From: Streptomyces hayashii
GTDB lineage: Bacteria > Actinomycetota > Actinomycetes > Streptomycetales > Streptomycetaceae
Assembly: GCF_024539815.1 (NCBI RefSeq)
Contig: NZ_JAHHIU010000002.1
Coordinates: 1 to 64,000 of the forward strand
DNA: 64,000 nucleotides
Direction: 5' to 3'
Part shown: positions 57,991-64,000 of the stretch, piece after piece
Numbering within the stretch: position 1 is the first letter of the stretch
Layout: every line of letters starts with the position of its first letter
Program-made: the position numbers and the translations under genes
The notes under the pieces: model-generated
Database searches by the model: none
Told to the model about the DNA's origin: nothing
What the model saw: only the letters and a program-made list of their open reading frames with translations

Positions 57991-59448
57991 ATGGCTTACG
58001 ACGATCTTCGTTCCCTGCTCAGGGCACTGGAACGCGAAGGCGACCTCAAGCGCGTCAAGGCCGAGGTCGATCCGTATCTGGAAGTCGGGGAGATCGTCGA
58101 CCGGGTCCAGAAGTCCGGGGGCCCCGCGCTGCTCTTCGAGAACGTGAAGGGCTCCAGCATGCCCCTCGCGATGAACGTCTTCGGCACCGACCGGCGGCTT
58201 CTGAAGGCCCTCGGGCTGAAGTCGTACGCCGAGATCAGCGACAAGATCGGCGGGCTGCTGCGGCCGGAGCTGCCGCAGGGCTTCGTCGGCGTGCGCGAGG
58301 CGTTCGGCAAGCTCGGCGCGATGACGCACGTGCCGCCGAAGAAGGTGAAGGCCCAGGACGCGCCCGTCCAGGAGGTCGTCCTGCACGGCGACGACGTCGA
58401 CCTCGACGCGCTGCCGGCCCTGTTCACCTGGCCGCAGGACGGCGGCTCCTTCTTCAACCTGGGCCTCACCCACACCAAGGACCCCGAGAGCGGCATCCGC
58501 AATCTCGGCCTGTACCGCCTCCAGCGCCACGACAAGCGCACGATCGGCATGCACTGGCAGATCCACAAGGACAGCCGCAACCACTACCAGGTGGCCGCGC
58601 GCAAGGGCGAGAAGCTTCCCGTGGCGATCGCCTTCGGCTGCCCGCCCGCCGTGACCTACGCCTCCACCGCCCCGCTGCCCGGCGACATCGACGAGTACCT
58701 GTTCGCCGGGTTCCTCGCGGGCAAGCGCATCGAGATGGTCGACTGCAAGACCGTGCCCCTTCAGGTGCCGGCGCAGGCGGAGGTCGTGATCGAGGGCTGG
58801 CTGGAGCCCGGCGAGATGCTCCCCGAGGGCCCCTTCGGCGACCACACCGGCTTCTACACCCCGCAGGAGCCGTTCCCCGCCCTGACGATCGACTGCGTGA
58901 CGATGCGGAAGCGGCCGCTGTTGCAGTCGATCGTGGTCGGGCGTCCGCCGACGGAGGACGGACCCCTGGGGCGGGCCACGGAGCGGTTCTTCCTGCCGCT
59001 GCTGAAGATCATCGTCCCGGACATCGTGGACTACCACCTGCCCGAGGCCGGCGGCTTCCACAACTGTGCGATCGTCTCGATCGACAAGAAGTACCCCAAG
59101 CACGCGCAGAAGGTCATGCACGCCGTCTGGGGGGCGCACATGATGTCGCTGACCAAGCTGATCGTGGTCGTCGACGCCGACTGCGACGTCCACGACCTGC
59201 ACGAGGTCGCCTGGCGGGCGCTCGGCAACACCGACTACGCCCGCGACCTGTCGATCGTCGAAGGTCCCGTCGACCACCTGGACCACGCTTCCTACCAGCA
59301 GTTCTGGGGCGGCAAGGCGGGCATCGACGCGACACGGAAGTGGCCCGAGGAGGGGTACACGCGGGACGGCGGCTGGCCGGAGATGGTCCTGCCCGACCCG
59401 GAGACGGCGGCGAAGGTCGACCGCCGCTGGAAGGAGTACGGACTGTGA
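57991..59448 (+). CDS. mqnL: UbiD-like decarboxylase of menaquinone synthesis
   Basis: 485 aa, UbiD fold with prenylated-FMN binding. It should decarboxylate a late futalosine-pathway naphthoate intermediate. Motifs: MAYDDLRSLLRALEREGDL, GLYRLQRHDKRTIGMHWQIHKDS, EGPFGDHTGFYTP with the catalytic Glu/Asp cluster, and SQYxPKHAQ-type ending VSIDKKYPKHAQKVMHA. The UbiX-like gene two positions downstream makes the prenyl-FMN. The gene symbol follows usage for the SCO4490 homologue. Overlaps the next gene by 4 nt. Confidence 0.9.
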   Translation: MAYDDLRSLLRALEREGDLKRVKAEVDPYLEVGEIVDRVQKSGGPALLFENVKGSSMPLAMNVFGTDRRLLKALGLKSYAEISDKIGGLLRPELPQGFVGVREAFGKLGAMTHVPPKKVKAQDAPVQEVVLHGDDVDLDALPALFTWPQDGGSFFNLGLTHTKDPESGIRNLGLYRLQRHDKRTIGMHWQIHKDSRNHYQVAARKGEKLPVAIAFGCPPAVTYASTAPLPGDIDEYLFAGFLAGKRIEMVDCKTVPLQVPAQAEVVIEGWLEPGEMLPEGPFGDHTGFYTPQEPFPALTIDCVTMRKRPLLQSIVVGRPPTEDGPLGRATERFFLPLLKIIVPDIVDYHLPEAGGFHNCAIVSIDKKYPKHAQKVMHAVWGAHMMSLTKLIVVVDADCDVHDLHEVAWRALGNTDYARDLSIVEGPVDHLDHASYQQFWGGKAGIDATRKWPEEGYTRDGGWPEMVLPDPETAAKVDRRWKEYGL

Positions 59449-60350
59449 GTTCCGCTTCCGCAGCGCTCCCGCAGCAACCGGGGCGCACCAGGGCCTTCCT
59501 GCGTCTGGTGATGATCGAGCACTCGGTGTTCGCGTTGCCCTTCGCCTACATCGCCGCGCTCACGGCGATGTTCGAGCTGGACGGGAACGTCCACTGGGGC
59601 AGACTGCTGCTGGTCACCGTCTGCATGGTGGGCCTGCGCACCTTCGCCATGGCGGTCAACCGGATCATCGACCGCGAGATCGACGCCCGTAACCCGCGCA
59701 CCGCGCAGCGCGAGCTGGTGACGGGCGCGATGTCGGTGAGGCACGCCTGGACCGGCGCGCTGATCGCCGTCGCCGTGTTCCTCGGCTCGGCGGCGCTGCT
59801 CAACCCGCTGTGCCTGGCGCTGGCGCCGGTCGCGGTCATCCCGATGGTGGTCTACCCCTACGGGAAGCGGTTCACGAACTTTCCGCAGGCCATCCTGGGT
59901 CTGGCCCAGGCGATGGGCCCGATCGGCGGCTGGCTGGCGATCACCGGCGAGTGGTCCTGGGACGCGGTGATCCTGGGTCTCGCGGTGGGCGTCTGGATCG
60001 GCGGCTTCGACCTGATCTACGCCTGCCAGGACGTCGAGACCGACCGCGAGACCGGCGTCCTGTCGGTCCCGGCCCGCTTCGGCATTCCGGCGGCGATCCG
60101 GGGCGCGCGCGTCTGCCACGCCGTGACGACCGCGCTGCTCGTCTGGTACGCGCTGGCCACCGGCGCCGGCGCGTTCTTCTGGCTGGGGCTGCTGATCGTC
60201 GCGGGCGCGTTCGTGTACGAGCACTCCATCGTGCGCCCGCACGACCTGTCCCGCCTGAACAGGGCGTTCTTCTCGACGAACGGGTTCATCGGCATCAGCC
60301 TGTTCGTCTGCGCGCTCGTCGACCTGCTGGTGCGGGGACTCACGGTGTAG
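59445..60350 (+). CDS. mqnP: UbiA-type prenyltransferase MqnP
   Basis: 301 aa, eight or nine membrane segments. It attaches a polyprenyl tail to the dihydroxynaphthoate. Two aspartate-rich motifs are present, NRIIDREID (about 69) and DVETDRETG (near 197). GTG start at 59445 overlapping the decarboxylase stop. Confidence 0.92.
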   Translation: MSSASAALPQQPGRTRAFLRLVMIEHSVFALPFAYIAALTAMFELDGNVHWGRLLLVTVCMVGLRTFAMAVNRIIDREIDARNPRTAQRELVTGAMSVRHAWTGALIAVAVFLGSAALLNPLCLALAPVAVIPMVVYPYGKRFTNFPQAILGLAQAMGPIGGWLAITGEWSWDAVILGLAVGVWIGGFDLIYACQDVETDRETGVLSVPARFGIPAAIRGARVCHAVTTALLVWYALATGAGAFFWLGLLIVAGAFVYEHSIVRPHDLSRLNRAFFSTNGFIGISLFVCALVDLLVRGLTV

Positions 60351-60392
60351 TCCGGTCCTGAAGACCCCCGTGCCCACGGGTACGCTCAAGGT

Positions 60393-61079
60393 GTGAACGC
60401 AGGAGAAACGCAGCGCGTGCCTTGGATCGTGGGGGTGTCCGGGGCGTCCGGTACGCCCTATGCCGCCGCCGTGCTGCGGGCGCTCCTCGCCGGGGGCGAC
60501 AGCGTCGACCTGGTGGTCAGCCGGGCCTCGCGGCTCACGCTGCTCGACGAGACGGGCATCCCCTTCCGGGACGCGCACTGGCGGGACGACCTGCGGGAAT
60601 GGCTCGCGCGCGGGGCCGACGGCAAACCGGGCGCGTTCGACGTCGACGTCAGCGGCGACCGGGTGCGGCACTGGGCCGCGGGGGATCTCGCGGCCGGCCC
60701 CTCCTCGGGGTCGTATCCCGTCAGGGGGATGCTGATCGTCCCCGCCTCGACGGCCTGTGTCGCCGGGGTCGCCCTCGGGCTGTCGAAGGACCTGCTCCAG
60801 CGGGCCGCGAGCGTCACGCTCAAGGAACGGCGGCCGCTGGTCGTGGCCGTCCGCGAGACCCCTCTCAACGGCCAGACCCTGCGCCATCTGGTCGCGCTGG
60901 ACGACGCCGGCGCGAGCGTCGTGCCCGCCTCCCCCGCCTTCTACGCGGGAGCCACCCACATCCAGGACCTGGTCGACTTCGTCGCCGGGCGCGTGCTCGA
61001 CGCGGCGGGGGTCGCGCACGGGCTCTACCGCCGGTGGGACGGCGAGCTGGGCGGCGCGTCCGGAACCCGGGCGACCTGA
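60393..61079 (+). CDS. mqnM: UbiX-like flavin prenyltransferase
   Basis: 228 aa. It makes prenylated FMN for the UbiD-like enzyme: VGVSGASGTPYAAAVLRAL (FMN-binding loop), a variable middle with PSSGSYPVRGMLIVPASTACVAG, and SKDLLQRAASVTLKERRPLVVAVRETPLN, all family landmarks. It lies 42 bp after mqnP. GTG 60393 lies 6 nt behind TACGCT, suggesting its own leaderless promoter. Confidence 0.92.
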   Translation: MNAGETQRVPWIVGVSGASGTPYAAAVLRALLAGGDSVDLVVSRASRLTLLDETGIPFRDAHWRDDLREWLARGADGKPGAFDVDVSGDRVRHWAAGDLAAGPSSGSYPVRGMLIVPASTACVAGVALGLSKDLLQRAASVTLKERRPLVVAVRETPLNGQTLRHLVALDDAGASVVPASPAFYAGATHIQDLVDFVAGRVLDAAGVAHGLYRRWDGELGGASGTRAT

Positions 61080-61145
61080 TCGCCGTCTGACCACGTCGCA
61101 GTACCTCATCTCTTCAGGAACTCTGACCGGAAGGCTTCGATTCGC

Positions 61146-61601
61146 ATGGACGCGGTGGACAGGCAGCTCATCCAGGCCCTGAGGGAGAACGGCCGGGCCT
61201 CCTACGCGGAGCTGGGACGCCTCGTCGGACTGTCGGGACCCAGCGTCACCGACCGCATCAACCGGCTGGAGGCGGCCGGTGTCATCACCGGCTACCGCGC
61301 CACGGTGAACGCCGCCCAGCTCGGCCTAGGGGTCATCGCCCTGATCGGCATCTCCCTCTCCGACGCGGCCGACCACGAGGACGTGGCGGCCCGGCTGAAG
61401 GACCTGAGCGAGATCGAGGACTGCTGGTTCATCGCCGGCGACGACTCGTTCATGCTCAAGGTGCGGGCGACGGACGTCGACGGTCTGGAGAAGATCATCC
61501 GTCGGCTCAGCGGGACCAAGGGCGTCTCCAGGACCCGTACCACCATCGTGCTCTCCACCAAGTGGGAGAACCGCGTCGGGGAGCTGCCGGAAGAGGTGTA
61601 G
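61146..61601 (+). CDS. Lrp/AsnC-family regulator
   Basis: 151 aa. HTH (IQALRENGRASYAELGRLVGLSGPSVTDRINRLEAAGVITGY) and RAM/ligand domain (IALIGISLSDAADHEDVAARL, WFIAGDDSFMLKVRATDVDGLEKIIRRL). The position between mqn genes, conserved in Streptomyces, suggests it controls menaquinone or aromatic amino acid related genes. ATG 61146. Confidence 0.93.
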   Translation: MDAVDRQLIQALRENGRASYAELGRLVGLSGPSVTDRINRLEAAGVITGYRATVNAAQLGLGVIALIGISLSDAADHEDVAARLKDLSEIEDCWFIAGDDSFMLKVRATDVDGLEKIIRRLSGTKGVSRTRTTIVLSTKWENRVGELPEEV

Positions 61602-61754
61602 CCGCCGGGACGTACGGTTGGTCGGGTCGGCGGGGAAGCCGTCGGAACGCCGGCGGGAAGCCGTCGGCGGTCGTCGGGCCCCTGCGGGGTAGGCGTCGGT
61701 AGTTCGGTAGTTCTGTAGCGGTAGGTCGGTAGGCCGTCGGTGAAAGGTGTGGGC

Positions 61755-62918
61755 ATGGACGTCGGGCTCAAGCGCGAGCTGGAGGAGAAGGTCAGGGCCG
61801 GTGAGCGGCTGACCCGTGAGGACGGCGTCGCGCTGTACGAGTCGGACGACCTGGCCTGGCTGGGCGGGCTCGCGCACGAGGTGCGCACCCGCAAGAACGG
61901 CGACGTCGTGCACTTCAACGTCAACCGTCACCTCAACATGACGAACGTGTGCACCGCGTCCTGCGCGTACTGCTCCTTCCAGCGCAAGCCGGGGGAGAAG
62001 GACGCCTACACGATGCGCATCGAGGAGGCGGTGAAGCTCGCCAAGGCGATGGAGGGCGAGAACCTCACCGAGCTGCACATCGTCAACGGACTGCACCCGA
62101 ACCTGCCGTGGCGCTACTACCCGCGCTCGCTGCGGGAGTTGAAGGCGGCCCTGCCGAACGTCTCGCTCAAGGCGTTCACGGCGACGGAGATCCACCACTT
62201 CGAGACGATCAGCGGGCTCACGGCCTCCGAGATCCTGGACGAGCTGATCGACGCGGGCCTGGAGTCGCTCACCGGCGGCGGCGCGGAGATCTTCGACTGG
62301 GAGGTCCGCCAGCACATCGTGGACCACCGCACCCACTGGGAGGACTGGTCGCGGATCCACCGCCTGGCGCACGAGAAGGGGCTCAAGACCCCGGCGACCA
62401 TGCTGTACGGCCACATCGAGGAGCCCCGCCACCGCGTCGACCACGTCCTGCGGCTGCGCGAGCTCCAGGACGAGACGAACGGCTTCCAGGTCTTCATCCC
62501 GCTGCGCTACCAGCACGACTTCGTGGACATGAAGGACGGCAAGGTCCGCAACCGGCTTCAGGCGCGCACCCAGATGGCGACCGGCGCGGAGGCCCTCAAG
62601 ACCTTCGCCGTCTCGCGTCTGCTCTTCGACAACGTCCCGCACGTGAAGGTCTTCTGGGTGATGCACGGCGTCCAGACCGCGCAGCTGGCCCTGCAGCACG
62701 GCGCGGACGACATGGACGGCTCGGTCGTCGAGTACAAGATCACGCATGACGCCGACAACTACGGCACGCCGAACAAGCTCACCCGCGAGGACCTGCTGGA
62801 CCTGATCCGCGACGCCGGGTTCCGGCCGGTCGAGCGCAACACGCGGTACGAGATCATCCGCGAGTACGACGGCCCGGACCCGGCCCGCCGGGAGTCGCCG
62901 CAGCCCATGCGCGTGTGA
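61755..62918 (+). CDS. mqnE: Aminofutalosine synthase MqnE
   Basis: Radical SAM enzyme joining 3-[(1-carboxyvinyl)oxy]benzoate to SAM to give aminofutalosine, the first step of the futalosine route to menaquinone. 387 aa; [4Fe-4S] ligands Cys66, Cys70, Cys73 (CTASCAYC), ELHIVNGLHPNLPW, LTGGGAEIFDWEVR and FQVFIPLRYQHDF are family-typical. ATG 61755 with AAAGGTG 6 nt upstream. The last ten codons and the stop are duplicated just after the gene. Confidence 0.95.
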   Translation: MDVGLKRELEEKVRAGERLTREDGVALYESDDLAWLGGLAHEVRTRKNGDVVHFNVNRHLNMTNVCTASCAYCSFQRKPGEKDAYTMRIEEAVKLAKAMEGENLTELHIVNGLHPNLPWRYYPRSLRELKAALPNVSLKAFTATEIHHFETISGLTASEILDELIDAGLESLTGGGAEIFDWEVRQHIVDHRTHWEDWSRIHRLAHEKGLKTPATMLYGHIEEPRHRVDHVLRLRELQDETNGFQVFIPLRYQHDFVDMKDGKVRNRLQARTQMATGAEALKTFAVSRLLFDNVPHVKVFWVMHGVQTAQLALQHGADDMDGSVVEYKITHDADNYGTPNKLTREDLLDLIRDAGFRPVERNTRYEIIREYDGPDPARRESPQPMRV

Positions 62919-62952
62919 AGCCGGAGTCGCCGCAGCCCATGCGCGTGTGAAG
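62891..62952 (+). repeat. 30-bp direct repeat at the mqnE 3' end
   Basis: 62891-62920 and 62923-62952 are identical over 30 bp, including the stop codon of mqnE, with 2 bp between them. The second copy is non-coding. Confidence 0.95.
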
Positions 62953-63012
62953 GCGGCAGAGGTCGTGCAAGGGCGATGACGGCGGGTAAGGGCGACGACG
63001 TCTTGTAAGGGC

Positions 63013-63024
63013 TACGATGCTGAG
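63013..63024 (+). promoter_or_regulatory. Leaderless promoter of the GNAT gene
   Basis: TACGAT (63013-63018) ends 6 nt before GTG 63025, with no ribosome site. A 9-bp word (GTAAGGGCN) occurs twice upstream, 20 bp apart. Confidence 0.5.
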
Positions 63025-63549
63025 GTGTCCCTTACTTTCACTCTCGATCCCGCTGTCGACCCGGCCCTGCGCGACGGCATCCTCGACCTGTGGACGGACG
63101 TCTCCAACGCGGGCGGAGCCGTCGGCTTCGTCCCGCCGGTGGACCGGGAGACGGTCCGGCCCGAGCTGCTCGCGCACCTCGCGGCGATGGCCGAGGGCCG
63201 CCATCGTCTGCTGGTCGGGCGGGACGCGGCCGGCGCGGTCGCCGCGACGGCGTTCTTCTCCTTCAACACGCACCGGCTGCAGAAGCACTGGGTCTGGCTC
63301 TACACGGTGATGGTGCACCCCCGTCACCAGGGCCGGGGCCACGGCCGCGACCTGCTGGCGGCCGCCGCCGACACGGCCCGCGGCTTCGACGGCATCGACG
63401 CGATCCGCCTCTCCTGCCGCAGCGGACTCGGCCTGGAGAGCTTCTACGGTTCCTGCGGCTACAAGGAGGTGGGCCGGATCCCGGACGCCATCCGGGTCGC
63501 CCCGGGCGACCACCGCGACGACGTCGTCATGCTGCTTCCACTGCGCTGA
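63025..63549 (+). CDS. GNAT N-acetyltransferase
   Basis: 174 aa. Acetyl-CoA loop HQGRGHGRDLLAAA after VMVHPRHQ, and a C-terminal LESFYGSCGYKEVGRIP. It starts LTFTLDPAVDPALRDGILDLWTDVSNAGGAVGF. Substrate unknown. Confidence 0.9.
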   Translation: MSLTFTLDPAVDPALRDGILDLWTDVSNAGGAVGFVPPVDRETVRPELLAHLAAMAEGRHRLLVGRDAAGAVAATAFFSFNTHRLQKHWVWLYTVMVHPRHQGRGHGRDLLAAAADTARGFDGIDAIRLSCRSGLGLESFYGSCGYKEVGRIPDAIRVAPGDHRDDVVMLLPLR

Positions 63550-63633
63550 CGCCCGCGGGGGCGGCTGCGGGATCGGCGGCCGGGCGTGCTTCACTGGATG
63601 ACGCCCCCTTTGGAATCGGAAGAGTGGATTGAC

Positions 63634-63942
63634 ATGCTCCGCTACACACTGATGCGCCTCGGTGTCTTCGCCGGCTGCTTCGTGGTCGTCTGGGGTCTCG
63701 TCTACTCGGGCGTCGTCCCGCGCGGCCTCGGCGACTCCAATCTGATGTGGGTCCTGCTGCTCTCGCTGGTGATCTCCGCGCCGATCAGCTTCGTGGTGCT
63801 GCGCAAGGAACGCGACCGCGCCTCGGTCCACGTCGTGCAGCGGGTGGACCGCATGAAGGCCAACCTGGAGGCCAACCGGTCCCAGGAGGACGCCACGGCC
63901 GACGAGGCCGCCCGCTCCCAGGGCCAGACGCAGACCTCCTGA
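63634..63942 (+). CDS. DUF4229 membrane protein
   Basis: 102 aa, two membrane segments (LGVFAGCFVVVWGLVYSGVV; LMWVLLLSLVISAPISFVVL) and a charged tail rich in Gln/Glu/Ala. Function unknown; a Streptomyces-conserved neighbour of the mqn genes. GGAAGAG 9 nt upstream of ATG 63634. Confidence 0.85.
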   Translation: MLRYTLMRLGVFAGCFVVVWGLVYSGVVPRGLGDSNLMWVLLLSLVISAPISFVVLRKERDRASVHVVQRVDRMKANLEANRSQEDATADEAARSQGQTQTS

Positions 63943-64000
63943 CGGGACCCTCCAGGGGCGGCCCGTCCCGTCGCCCGGGGCGGGGTGCGCCCCCGCCTGG

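Noticed and set aside
63943..64000. Start of another gene at the window end
   Set aside because: 58 bp only, GC-rich with inverted words; nothing can be supported.

Overview
The window is high-GC DNA with strongly GC-biased third codon positions and frequent GTG starts. It also carries Streptomyces-type families: DUF3558 lipoproteins, DUF574 methyltransferase, Scr1-type HTH with DUF397, DUF2637, futalosine-pathway menaquinone genes and class I LysRS. It is a chromosomal segment of a Streptomyces or a very close relative. No rRNA, tRNA or CRISPR was recognised.

Layout. 1-9.8 kb: a DUF4253 protein, divergent argS and lysS, a DUF2637 membrane protein, two DUF3558 lipoproteins and an RtcB RNA ligase. 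9.8-15.7 kb: a tyrosine phosphatase fused to a GNAT acetyltransferase, two tandemly duplicated small lipoproteins, an SDR dehydrogenase, a secreted protein, and a MarR regulator with a two-gene permease unit whose second protein has a His-rich linker. 15.8-25 kb: a flavin monooxygenase/reductase pair behind a palindromic promoter, an OmpR-type two-component system, a large PAS-GAF-SpoIIE phosphatase, an MHS-type transporter followed by a PaaX-like regulator, and a DUF574 methyltransferase. 26-38.7 kb: small membrane and lipoproteins, a GAP-family protein, a BrkB protein, DUF2252 and GH15 glycosidase, and a ClC channel next to DUF305/DUF6153. 39-47.6 kb: hemL, a histidine phosphatase, a NodB-like lipoprotein, and a complete system II cytochrome c maturation operon (TlpA/ResA, CcdA, ResB, CcsB).

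47.6-50.65 kb is the accessory island. It holds a frameshifted and internally deleted IS21-type relic, an S1-domain gene whose stop overlaps that relic, an IS481 transposase N terminus joined directly to an integrase C terminus, and a lower-GC minus-strand pair. The pair is the C-terminal piece of a polymorphic toxin with deaminase-like zinc residues (H45-A-E47, C70 and C74) plus a translationally coupled acidic partner, probably its immunity protein. The toxin piece is joined head to head at about 50400 to the 3' end of a LamG-domain gene on the plus strand. This is the strongest candidate for something new.

50.7-64 kb: a protein with two MerR DNA-binding domains, a CDP-alcohol phosphotransferase-like membrane protein lacking the last motif aspartate, a nucleoside deaminase, a TPR-like protein, an alpha/beta hydrolase, an Scr1/DUF397 locus with an unusually long gene overlap, and the late menaquinone genes (UbiD-like, UbiA-like MqnP, UbiX-like, Lrp/AsnC, MqnE).

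Many gaps between genes carry perfect terminator hairpins. Others carry short tandem arrays with periods of 7, 8, 12, 13 and 19 bp, and several genes appear to start leaderless 6-7 nt behind a -10-like hexamer.
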